A stretch of DNA of 7,452 nt from Proteiniphilum sp. UBA4084 (GCA_002383605.1 DFYK01000115.1:12689-20140); one strand, 5' to 3'; counted from the first letter of the stretch, positions 1-6,942 are shown. Numbers and translations: made by a program. Notes: generated from the sequence alone by a model not told the origin.

Positions 1-2585
1 ATATAGACATACCGGAAGGCCTTGCTGTTTTCCAGGGTAAACGCATCCGTGAGACTGTATGTAAGTCCAACCGATTCATCCCTGACACTGCCATCGTGAA
101 TAAAAAACCTGTCCAATGTTTCACAATACTCCCTGTCCAGCGCCTCCTCGCGGCTTTCGCCATAATAGATCTGCATATTTCCTTTGCCGCTCAGTTTTTC
201 AAACTGCAGAAACCCGATCGTCTCCTTCCCGAAATCGTACAGTTCACCTCCGTTCACCAGCTCTTTCTTTTGCACATCAAGCGGCATTACTGCAAGCCTG
301 TATGCCGATGGCAGCGCGTCAATCGAATGAAAGCCGCCCGATCCGGCTCTGTAATAGGTAGTAGCAGAGGTGTCACTGGCCTTTCCGCTTTCATCGATCC
401 ACTCTTTGTCTTCGAAGGTCACCCTCCACGAATCATCGGATTTGATGGTTCTGCCATTCACAAAAATTGCAGGAGGAGCAGATTGATTCCATACTTTGAT
501 GTTGAGCTGATGTTTTCCCGCGGGCAGCAGAAACTTATCGGGCATCCCGAACTGCAGCTTCCCATCCAGCTTGATGTTGTAGGTTCCCTCTACATTGATT
601 TCAATCTCTTCCGGTTCCGGAAGATCCAGCTCCTTGCTGAATTCCACTACCACGTAGTGGCTGTCTATCTTCCAGAAGGGAGGAAAAAATGCTCCCCTTT
701 CGGTGCGGCGATTATTCATCTTGTTACCCAGCCATATCTCATAGTCCCCCGGATACCAGATCCAGGTGGCAGGAGAGGTTGGGCCTGCATTTGCTTTCAC
801 ACTGTCGTTTACCATGGGCCCGTTATTTTCCCACACATTTTCCGGACCATTGGCATTCTGAAGGAACTTCTCTCCTTCTGTCCGGTTATCCTTCACGGTG
901 ATGAATGAAGATCCCTCATCGGTATAGAGGTAAAACCAGTGAGAAGGAATATGTACATAGCCGGGACTGTATATATCATGGATGTAGTTTTCCGAGATAA
1001 CCGTTCCCGGCTGGCTTCCCAAGGTGTATATCCCCGCTACATCATACATATGTTTCGCGTAGTGATGAATATGATTGGCATGCACGGTGTTGTCCCGCAT
1101 GACGCCCGGATTGCTGTTCCACCCCCAGCCCAGGCTTATTCCGGTGTAGGAGACTTCTCTGATTTCGTTGTGCGCGATCAGCACATTGTTTACATATCCG
1201 GCTGCAATGGCTAAGCAGCCCCAATCTTCGTTTGTCACATCCTCGAAAAGATTATTCACAATTTGCTGATTAGAGCAGACCTCTCTCTGGTCCAGCGGAT
1301 TATAAGGGTAGTGCGTCTCGTGGGCCGATGGAGAGAAGCTGCCAATCAGGATACCGTTTCCGCCGATATCCCTGAACAGAGAACCCTCAACTTTTCCTCC
1401 GTTGTTGCCCAGCCTGTAATCCAATCCGGTCGAAGCCAGATAGGTGAAAAGACACCGGTCGAAATCTACATTTTTCGTTCCCGATAGCGTGACGGCAGCC
1501 GCAGGCCGCCCAATCCATCCCTGGTTGTCCAGATCATGGTTGCCCTCCCTTTGCATTTTGGGATTGAGCCGATAGGCTTCTGTCAGGTACATCCCTGCCT
1601 GCAACGGTACATGCCCTTTTTCAGTGGGGCGCATCCAGGTGGTATGGCTGAACTGAATATTTCTGAACTTTATATTTTCTACCGGGCGATCCAGTGTACC
1701 CGCTATCACTACCAGCGTTTCAATTGCAGGTACCACCGCATGCAGGCTGTTGATATCTTCGTTTTTCTGCGGCATATAGTACAGTTTCTGTTCCCTGAAA
1801 TCGTGAAACCATTCACCCGGCTCATCGAGTAATGCCATCGCATTGGTCAGGTAAAAGGGAGACTCACTACCGGGGGTCGTCACCGGACTGGGCCATGGAC
1901 GGACAAACTGCAGCCTGCTCTCCGGATCATGGAAACGCACTGCTGCCGAGTCTCCGCTCACCTCAATCGACTTGATCCGAAGATTGGAGATGCACCACAT
2001 CTGATGCAGTACCATCTCCGCGTAAGGAGCATCGAGCACGGCCTCCACGGCCCTGGCAGGCACCCACAGAATCTGATTCTCCACCTCATTCTGCCTTATC
2101 CGGCTCATATCTTCAAAATCTACCACGTCCCTGGCACGTACCGCTTTCCTGCCATTTATCCAGAGCTGGCGAAAATCCAAAGGACGGCCATTAAAATCGG
2201 GCACATCTGCCACCCAATATCGACCGGATTGTTTCCATCCACCGACCGGCATACCGCCACTGATCGTCACCTTCGCTCCCTCTTCGGCAGAGATGGTTGT
2301 GGGAGATTCGGCAGTTCCGCTGTCTTCAGGACGCAGTTGAATCGGTTCGTACAAATAATATGTACCCTCTTTCAGTATGATATGTATGCCATTCCCTATC
2401 CCGGGCATTTCCAGCCTGCGCATTTCACGGGCCCGTTGCAGGGCTTCCGGTAACGTTAGCAGCGGATATTCCGCTGTGCCTCTGTTGCGGTCGCTGCCAT
2501 CAGGCGATATCCATATTTCTGTGGCAGAGAGTCCGGACAGAAAACAGCTGATAAGAAAAGTTATCCCAATTCTTTTTAGTTTCAT
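1..2585 (-). CDS. Secreted GH141-like beta-helix glycosidase fused to a GH78 alpha-L-rhamnosidase N-terminus (3' end outside window)
   Basis: Reading from the ATG at 2585, I find 861 codons without a stop down to base 3, so the C-terminus is beyond the window. Residues 1-21 form a signal peptide (basic MKLKR, hydrophobic core). Cleavage after LSA is likely, though LISC at 11-14 could be a weak lipobox. Residues ~22-590 resemble GH141 enzymes: a start around IWISPDGSDRNRGT, then Asn-rich beta-helix rungs (for example NIQFSHTTW from 309 and GWGWN at 486-490). From WIWYPGDYEIW at residue 608 the sequence becomes a GH78 N-terminal region: a carbohydrate-binding-like beta domain, then DFGKETIGF at 784-792 and YYGESREEAL at 807-816, both typical of bacterial alpha-L-rhamnosidases. 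The GH78 catalytic barrel is not seen. GH141 includes the RG-II alpha-L-fucosidase BT1002. Inferred role: periplasmic removal of fucose and rhamnose from pectin side chains. Family calls are from pattern recognition; substrate is inference. Confidence 0.82.
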   Translation of the reverse strand, partial: MKLKRIGITFLISCFLSGLSATEIWISPDGSDRNRGTAEYPLLTLPEALQRAREMRRLEMPGIGNGIHIILKEGTYYLYEPIQLRPEDSGTAESPTTISAEEGAKVTISGGMPVGGWKQSGRYWVADVPDFNGRPLDFRQLWINGRKAVRARDVVDFEDMSRIRQNEVENQILWVPARAVEAVLDAPYAEMVLHQMWCISNLRIKSIEVSGDSAAVRFHDPESRLQFVRPWPSPVTTPGSESPFYLTNAMALLDEPGEWFHDFREQKLYYMPQKNEDINSLHAVVPAIETLVVIAGTLDRPVENIKFRNIQFSHTTWMRPTEKGHVPLQAGMYLTEAYRLNPKMQREGNHDLDNQGWIGRPAAAVTLSGTKNVDFDRCLFTYLASTGLDYRLGNNGGKVEGSLFRDIGGNGILIGSFSPSAHETHYPYNPLDQREVCSNQQIVNNLFEDVTNEDWGCLAIAAGYVNNVLIAHNEIREVSYTGISLGWGWNSNPGVMRDNTVHANHIHHYAKHMYDVAGIYTLGSQPGTVISENYIHDIYSPGYVHIPSHWFYLYTDEGSSFITVKDNRTEGEKFLQNANGPENVWENNGPMVNDSVKANAGPTSPATWIWYPGDYEIWLGNKMNNRRTERGAFFPPFWKIDSHYVVVEFSKELDLPEPEEIEINVEGTYNIKLDGKLQFGMPDKFLLPAGKHQLNIKVWNQSAPPAIFVNGRTIKSDDSWRVTFEDKEWIDESGKASDTSATTYYRAGSGGFHSIDALPSAYRLAVMPLDVQKKELVNGGELYDFGKETIGFLQFEKLSGKGNMQIYYGESREEALDREYCETLDRFFIHDGSVRDESVGLTYSLTDAFTLENSKAFRYVY

Positions 2586-2633
2586 GATCCACCATTTTTA
2601 TTTTGATCTCCCATTGTATTTCGATCCACTATT
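2586..2633 (-). other. Short intergenic gap within the glycosidase operon
   Basis: Only 48 bases separate the stop of the GH127 gene (TAA, 2636-2634) from the ATG of the beta-helix/GH78 gene (2585). Neither a hairpin terminator nor a TAnnTTTG element was seen on the minus strand here, so the two genes are probably co-transcribed, with GH127 first. GGTGGATC directly precedes the start codon; it is at best a weak ribosome-binding site, as is common in Bacteroidetes. Confidence 0.55.
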
Positions 2634-4664
2634 TTATCTTGACAACGGCATCCAGACCGTCATTTCTGTTTTACCCCTGTTGCCCCAGGCATAATAGGGA
2701 ACCAATCGGATGTTCACCTTCTGCTTCTCTTTTGCTACCGGCCGGTATAGTTGATTCTCCCACGACTGTCCATGAGCAAGCAATTCGGCCTCTCCCTCGA
2801 GACAGACGACCGGGCTGCCGTCAATCAATCTCTTACGGGGTGTAAGCTCGATATCCGCTGGAATCAGTATATCATCCATATCATATGCTCCGGCCATATC
2901 TATCGACTCCAGACAATATACCAGCGGCCCCCTTTTCACGGCGACCTGATTCCTGATCTCCTCTGCCAACGGGTTTGCTTCCATCAGCAGGGTTTGCATA
3001 TCCAAATCCAGTTCGATCACGTCGCCTGTTTTCCATACCCGTTTCACCCCGGCATACGTACCTTTCGCCAGGCCCGTCTTCACCTGCTTGCCGTTCACCT
3101 TCAGTTGCACGTTGCCACTCCACTGCGGAATCCGCAGAAAGAGTGAAATATTCTTATTACCTGCGATCCGCTCCACTGTGAACCTTACCTTTCCATCTGC
3201 CGGATAGTCGGAAACCTGTGAAAGAGCGATCGACGTTCCGTTCGGCAAGGCTGTATTCAATTCGTTTCCACCATAAGTATGGAACCACAATGCACCTTCG
3301 GATACCGAATAGAAGTAGTTGTGCACCTCACACAAAGTCCGTACCGTATTGGGCGGGCAGCAGTTACAAAGCTTGATGTACTCCTCCCGCTCTTTTGACC
3401 AGCGCAGGGTATAGGGAAAATCCTCCGATACGCGCAAGGGGTTGGTATAGAAAAAGCGGTTACCATCGAGGCTCACGCCCGAAAGGACGCTGTTATAAAG
3501 GGCTGTCTCCACGATATCGGCATACTTCTCTTCACCGGTAATCTTCAGCATCCGCCAGTTGAACAACACGTTGCCTATGTTCGCGCAGGTCTCGTTGTGC
3601 GCCGTACTGTTTGGCAGCTGAAAAGCCCTGCCGTAGGCCTGATGCACCTTCTGTACCGAGTCGGGCTCATAGCTTGTGCCATCGGGCGAGGTACCATCAT
3701 AGAGTGCACCACAGGCTCCTGTGATATACATCTTCCTGTTCACGATGTCGTGCCAGATCGACTCCAGATTATCCTTCAGAAGCTTCTCACCCGTCTCCGC
3801 ATAGACATCGGCAACGCCGGCATAGAGATAGTTCGCCCTCACCGCATGGCCCATTGCTTTAGTCTGCTTCCGGAAAGGAATCCGGTCCTGATTGTCATCG
3901 GTACCATCCTCAACCAGATCCCGTATATTGAGCAGTCCCTGCGCCAGTTTCAGATAGTCGCTGTTTCCCGTCGTCCGGTACATCTCCACCACACCCATAT
4001 AGTGAGAGGGGCAGATCGCATTGCCAGCCAGCTCCACCGAATCCGTTTCATAGAAATGTTGCAGAAAATCGGCAGCCTTCACCGCCATATCAAGCATGGA
4101 GCGCTTGCCGGTCGCCCTGTAATGCACGCAGGCTGCCGTCATCAGGTGTCCCAGGTTGTAGGTCTCAAAATTAAGCCGGTTATCAAAAGCAGTCTCTCCG
4201 TCGGTCTGTTTTCTCTCTTCAATATTCACCGGAGTATGCATATACCCGTCCGCACGCTGCACCTCAGCCAATGTCGCAATGATGCCATCCATCAGTACAT
4301 CCAGCTTCGGATCTTTCGTCATCGCGTACACCGATGCCACCCCCTCAAACCATTTGTAGAAGTCGCCATCATGAAAGGGAGGCCCCTGATGGCTACCCTC
4401 CTCTTTACCGGCGGCAATCTCGAAGTTTCTGAACGCATGCGAGATGTCCGGATCGTTCAGCGTGTTCCACATGTTCAGGATCATGCTGTCCTTATAGATT
4501 TCAAACCGGTCGCCCCAGAAACCATCCTTCCACGCCACGGCATCCATATCCACATTCTGCAGTTGCACATGTCTGCTCTTCGACGTGTTTACCAGCGCCT
4601 TTTCCTGTGCGGAAAGAGAGGCTGAGAGAAGAATCAGGATAGAAAAAAGGCACGTTCTTTTCAT
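2634..4664 (-). CDS. Secreted GH127-family glycosidase (beta-L-arabinofuranosidase or aceric-acid hydrolase type)
   Basis: Protein of 676 residues. I place the start at the ATG at 4664 because it gives a clean signal peptide (MKRTCLFSILILLSASLSA, then QEKA). The frame stays open upstream to 4799, but that extension has no signal-like start and lies over the probable promoter. After the signal peptide come an (alpha/alpha)6-barrel-type region and C-terminal beta domains, at about the usual family length. GH127 enzymes such as HypBA1 of Bifidobacterium longum use a Zn-bound cysteine nucleophile with ligands Glu338, Cys340, Cys417 and Cys418. Equivalents here are Glu358 and Cys360 (HNETCANIG) and Cys435-Cys436 (CNCCPPN). 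The HypBA1 acid/base Glu322 aligns by spacing with Gln342 (HQAYGRAF), which suggests a different subgroup. In B. thetaiotaomicron the GH127 enzyme BT1003 acts on aceric acid in RG-II, beside GH141 and GH78 genes, as here. The family is firm; the exact sugar is inference. Confidence 0.9.
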   Translation of the reverse strand: MKRTCLFSILILLSASLSAQEKALVNTSKSRHVQLQNVDMDAVAWKDGFWGDRFEIYKDSMILNMWNTLNDPDISHAFRNFEIAAGKEEGSHQGPPFHDGDFYKWFEGVASVYAMTKDPKLDVLMDGIIATLAEVQRADGYMHTPVNIEERKQTDGETAFDNRLNFETYNLGHLMTAACVHYRATGKRSMLDMAVKAADFLQHFYETDSVELAGNAICPSHYMGVVEMYRTTGNSDYLKLAQGLLNIRDLVEDGTDDNQDRIPFRKQTKAMGHAVRANYLYAGVADVYAETGEKLLKDNLESIWHDIVNRKMYITGACGALYDGTSPDGTSYEPDSVQKVHQAYGRAFQLPNSTAHNETCANIGNVLFNWRMLKITGEEKYADIVETALYNSVLSGVSLDGNRFFYTNPLRVSEDFPYTLRWSKEREEYIKLCNCCPPNTVRTLCEVHNYFYSVSEGALWFHTYGGNELNTALPNGTSIALSQVSDYPADGKVRFTVERIAGNKNISLFLRIPQWSGNVQLKVNGKQVKTGLAKGTYAGVKRVWKTGDVIELDLDMQTLLMEANPLAEEIRNQVAVKRGPLVYCLESIDMAGAYDMDDILIPADIELTPRKRLIDGSPVVCLEGEAELLAHGQSWENQLYRPVAKEKQKVNIRLVPYYAWGNRGKTEMTVWMPLSR

Positions 4665-4803
4665 CAAATTTATTTTAAGAGTAAATACAGTTAAAAACGT
4701 TACGGAGTCATGAATCTTAACAACCCTTATTATTTGACGTGTTTGCATGGGAATTGTACTCAAGAACACGCAGGCCAAAAAAATTACAGGGTGTTGCAAG
4801 ACC

Positions 4804-4811
4804 CAAAGTTA
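4804..4811 (-). promoter_or_regulatory. Candidate -7 element for the glycosidase operon
   Basis: On the minus strand this reads TAACTTTG, a full match to the Bacteroidetes -7 consensus TAnnTTTG. A good TTTG at the -33 position is not visible (only TTTC at a short spacing), so the call is tentative. If used, it would give a leader of roughly 130 bases before the GH127 start. The perfect palindrome GGTTAACC at 4817-4824 lies directly upstream and could be an operator, but nothing else supports that. Confidence 0.4.
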
Positions 4812-4826
4812 ATCACGGTTAACCCA

Positions 4827-4858
4827 TTGAAATTTCTCTCTGATTTGTGTTATTTTTG
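4827..4858 (+). promoter_or_regulatory. Candidate promoter of the Fur-family gene
   Basis: TATTTTTG at 4851-4858 matches the Bacteroidetes -7 consensus TAnnTTTG. A TTG at 4827-4829 lies 21 bases upstream, acceptable for the -33 element. Transcription would begin near 4864-4866, leaving a leader of about 90 bases before the ATG at 4954. The promoter faces away from the one proposed for the glycosidase operon, and the upstream elements of the two overlap. Confidence 0.5.
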
Positions 4859-4864
4859 TATGTA

Positions 4865-4953
4865 GTGAACTATTCTGTAAACAGGCTGGCCAATGTAGAA
4901 CTTGTATGAGCCTGGTTATGTTAAAGAATAGTCCAACTTAGTAAACAGGTAAA
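4865..4953 (+). promoter_or_regulatory. Structured leader upstream of the Fur-family gene
   Basis: Two nested inverted repeats are visible. The outer pair is ACTATTCT (4869-4876) with AGAATAGT (4925-4932); the inner pair is CAGGCT (4882-4887) with AGCCTG (4909-4914). The nonamer GTAAACAGG occurs twice in direct orientation, at 4877-4885 and 4941-4949, the second copy ending 4 bases before the ATG. The segment could fold in the mRNA or hold autoregulatory binding sites. It matches no riboswitch class I know. Confidence 0.4.
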
Positions 4954-5391
4954 ATGAAAGATTTAGAACAAAAATTAGCAGATAGAGGCATCAAGCCGAC
5001 GGCTGTAAGGCTGTTGATATTCAAGGCGATGCTGGAATTCCCCCAGGCATTCAGCCTTTCAGATCTGGAAGCGGCGTTGGGGACAGTCGATAAATCGACC
5101 ATCTCCAGGGCTATCACGCTGTTCCATGAACATCTGCTCATTCACAGCATCGACGATGGCTCCGGTTCCATGAAGTACTCGGTATGCAACGACGATTGCC
5201 AGTGCATGCTCAACGAGCTGCACGTCCACTTTAACTGTACCTGCTGCCACAAAACATTCTGTTTGGAGAGTCTCTCAATTCCCCCTGTGCAACTCCCCGA
5301 AAAGTTCTTGCTGGAAAACATCAATTTTGTGATGAAAGGGCTGTGCGACCAGTGCTCGGGAATTTCCGGAAATCTTTCAAAATATAAATAG
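4954..5391 (+). CDS. Fur-family metal-dependent transcriptional regulator
   Basis: Protein of 145 residues, the normal length for Fur, Zur and PerR relatives. Residues ~5-70 form the winged helix-turn-helix domain, with KPTAVRLLIFKAML as its first helix and KSTISRAITLFHEHLL as the probable recognition helix. Residues ~88-134 form the dimerisation and metal domain: His90 and His92 (LHVHFNC), the Cys95/Cys98 pair and the Cys131/Cys134 pair (CDQC). The two CxxC pairs are the usual structural Zn site. Extra cysteines at 78, 82, 84, 97 and 103 make the protein unusually Cys-rich. The next gene on this strand after the inserted AbiE cassette is a heavy-metal P-type ATPase, so a Zn-type (Zur-like) regulator controlling efflux or homeostasis is more plausible than an iron regulator, but the metal cannot be read from the sequence. 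The start follows an AT-rich leader without a clear Shine-Dalgarno site. Confidence 0.9.
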   Translation: MKDLEQKLADRGIKPTAVRLLIFKAMLEFPQAFSLSDLEAALGTVDKSTISRAITLFHEHLLIHSIDDGSGSMKYSVCNDDCQCMLNELHVHFNCTCCHKTFCLESLSIPPVQLPEKFLLENINFVMKGLCDQCSGISGNLSKYK

Positions 5392-5416
5392 TTCGAGATG
5401 TACATTCCGCACTGAT

Positions 5417-6205
5417 TTATTCTGTGAGTGAATCTATAAATTCTCCAAATCTCAAGATCCTCCCGCTATCCGCTTTATTGAAAAGCAGATGTTCAAAATC
5501 TTTTTGCTTCTTCTTCAAATCAATGGTTTTCAACAGTTCGTGCGTAGCTTGTTTAAGCTCTTGCAGATTATGGATTCCGCAACGCTTTGTCAGGAAATCG
5601 TAATCAGGTTTCGATAGTGCCAATAAAAACATCGAGTCATAAAAATCACGGCCTTTTGCACGGGCTAACAAGGCAGCTATTTTCATACTGCACAATACAC
5701 CATCTGAAGGAACGGGAAATGGAAAAAAGAATCCGCAGCCTTTGATATTCGTAATTATCGGAGAATAAAGGATTCCCTGGTCCTGGCTTTCAACCTTTAT
5801 CAAAAAGCGTTCTTCCTTGTGTCCACTCAACCCCAAATCGAATAACAATTCAGGAAAATAAATATTACGCCGGAAAGCCATTAATTTCGGGTTCTCTTTA
5901 TCCTTCGCTTCCACCCGAAATCCTGAACGTTCCAAAAATTGAATTACTCCGTTTGTCATTTCAAAAAATTCATCTTTCGACAAGTTTTTACAATCGAAAT
6001 CCAAATCTTCTGAGAACCGGTCTATCCCTTTTACCAAACGCAGATTCGTTCCACCGATAAACGTCATCTTTTGGATGTATGGTGTGGAAGAAAGATAATC
6101 CAGAATTGTCAATAACAAATACTCTTTCAGCAAGTGTTTGTCCAATGCTGAATTTCCACGGATTTGTGCCGGGAAATAATTCTTAATCTGCTCAATCTGT
6201 ATCAT
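5417..6205 (-). CDS. AbiEii/AbiGii-family nucleotidyltransferase toxin
   Basis: Protein of 262 residues with the marks of the DNA polymerase beta-like nucleotidyltransferase fold of AbiEii toxins. It has the GGTNLR loop (51-56), then an acidic pair in SEDLDFD (Asp67 and Asp69, presumed metal ligands). A Lys- and Glu-containing strand follows at ~136-140 (IKVES). The C-terminal motif is KIAALLARAKGRDFYD (175-190), holding Lys175, Arg186 and Asp187. All expected motifs look intact, so the toxin is probably active. Family members act in the cytoplasm and transfer nucleotides to cellular targets; tRNA has been shown for relatives such as MenT. The system can confer phage abortive infection. The ATG overlaps the stop of the upstream AbiEi-like gene by four bases, implying translational coupling. 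It converges on the Fur-family gene with only 25 bases between the two stop codons. The target here is unknown. Confidence 0.88.
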   Translation of the reverse strand: MIQIEQIKNYFPAQIRGNSALDKHLLKEYLLLTILDYLSSTPYIQKMTFIGGTNLRLVKGIDRFSEDLDFDCKNLSKDEFFEMTNGVIQFLERSGFRVEAKDKENPKLMAFRRNIYFPELLFDLGLSGHKEERFLIKVESQDQGILYSPIITNIKGCGFFFPFPVPSDGVLCSMKIAALLARAKGRDFYDSMFLLALSKPDYDFLTKRCGIHNLQELKQATHELLKTIDLKKKQKDFEHLLFNKADSGRILRFGEFIDSLTE

Positions 6206-6819
6206 AAATCATACGTTTTTAAAAGCAACTTTACCCGATGTTCAAGCGCCTTGCTTTGAAACCTCATGCAATAATCCATCAATAAATCCTTGTTTAAATC
6301 ATCATGCAGGTAATCTTCATCCAAACGTAGTTCTTCTAACTCCTGTTCACGATCGTAGAAAGGATAAAGATACAGCAAATCGAGCAATGCCTTTTCGGGT
6401 GTTGCAAACTGTATGGTACGGTTGTCTGCCATTGGCTTCAATTCGTACCCGAATAGCAGGTTCTCTTTGACATTCTTATAAGAATATTCACCAAAGTCAT
6501 TGATGAACGAAGCTGTTTTCAGGGTTGTCACACTGGTAACCTGTATGACCGATTCTGGTATCATTCCGTAGAACGACAAGGCTGTGTGCAGGCTGATATA
6601 GGATGGGCGGTATATTCGATTGGCAAAATAAAGAGCATAATCCGGTTTGTTCTTATATTCAGAAAAAGCAAAAAATCCCCGCCTTAACCGGTTAAGATAG
6701 CCCTTTTTGGTCCAACGGGTAAAGTTATTGCGGTCAAAATCAGGTTGCCATGCATATACCTGATAGATATTGAAGCATGCCAAATCAAACATCTTAGCCT
6801 TAAATTCCAGAAAGGTCAT
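6202..6819 (-). CDS. AbiEi-type antitoxin / winged-helix transcriptional repressor
   Basis: Protein of 205 residues resembling type IV toxin-antitoxin AbiEi-family antitoxins (COG5340-like). Residues ~12-52 form a short winged helix-turn-helix ending in the typical YLNRLRRGFFAF wing. The C-terminal region includes PSYISLHTALSFYGMIPE (72-89) and FATPEKALLDLLYL (138-151), the common signature of this family. In characterised AbiE systems the antitoxin binds inverted repeats in its own promoter and counters the toxin without a stable protein complex. It is the first gene of a two-gene operon: its TGA shares ATGA (6202-6205) with the start of the AbiEii gene. Base composition is lower in GC than the flanking regulator and ATPase genes, pointing to recent acquisition. 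At 205 residues it is somewhat shorter than many AbiEi proteins but has both regions. Confidence 0.85.
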   Translation of the reverse strand: MTFLEFKAKMFDLACFNIYQVYAWQPDFDRNNFTRWTKKGYLNRLRRGFFAFSEYKNKPDYALYFANRIYRPSYISLHTALSFYGMIPESVIQVTSVTTLKTASFINDFGEYSYKNVKENLLFGYELKPMADNRTIQFATPEKALLDLLYLYPFYDREQELEELRLDEDYLHDDLNKDLLMDYCMRFQSKALEHRVKLLLKTYDL

Positions 6820-6844
6820 TTCTTATTTTGTTTCTATTATGCTG

Positions 6845-6852
6845 CAAATATA
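6845..6852 (-). promoter_or_regulatory. Candidate -7 element of the AbiE operon
   Basis: On the minus strand this reads TATATTTG, a full match to TAnnTTTG. It lies 25 bases upstream of the antitoxin ATG (6819), so the leader would be only ~20 bases. The -33 region is AT-rich without a clear TTTG. The promoter is divergent from that of the P-type ATPase. No strong inverted repeat for AbiEi autoregulation was found beside it. Confidence 0.5.
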
Positions 6853-6916
6853 ATGCATTTTAGAAATAATATGAAATATTGTAGTAAATAATAAATGAGA
6901 TACCACACTTCTAATT

Positions 6917-6929
6917 GCAACCAGGTTGC
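6917..6929. promoter_or_regulatory. Candidate operator: 13-base palindrome before the metal ATPase
   Basis: GCAACCAGGTTGC is a perfect 6-1-6 inverted repeat ending 13 bases upstream of the -7 element of the ATPase gene. It therefore occupies the promoter region where a repressor would block transcription. By position it is a plausible site for the Fur-family regulator in this window. A weaker relative with the CAAC-N3-GTAA layout lies at 4934-4944, just before that regulator's own start codon. The link between site and protein is inference. Confidence 0.45.
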
Positions 6930-6942
6930 GAGAATTTTCCCC

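Noticed and set aside
96..908. Plus-strand open frame of 270 codons, with other plus-strand frames across 116-2453
   Set aside because: They are antisense to the continuous GH141/GH78 frame, have no recognisable motifs, and are shadows of it.
3597..4625. Long open frame on the plus strand, 342 codons
   Set aside because: It lies wholly antisense to the well-supported GH127 gene. Its His/Arg/Ile-rich product has no recognisable domain and reflects the codon use of the real gene.
4665..4799. Upstream 45-codon extension of the GH127 frame starting at 4799
   Set aside because: The internal ATG at 4664 begins a clean signal peptide. The extension would bury that peptide, shows no family similarity and overlaps the probable leader.
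4817..4824. GGTTAACC palindrome as a defined operator
   Set aside because: An 8-base palindrome is common by chance and no second copy or regulator supports it.
5362..5373. 12-base perfect palindrome ATTTCCGGAAAT at the end of the regulator gene
   Set aside because: It is within coding sequence (Ile-Ser-Gly-Asn codons), has no loop and no following U-run, so it is not a terminator. No other copy was seen in the window.
5395..6901. GAGAT direct repeats as target-site duplication of a mobile element
   Set aside because: Five bases match easily by chance, no terminal inverted repeats were found, and no transposase is present. It is kept only as a remark in the cassette finding.
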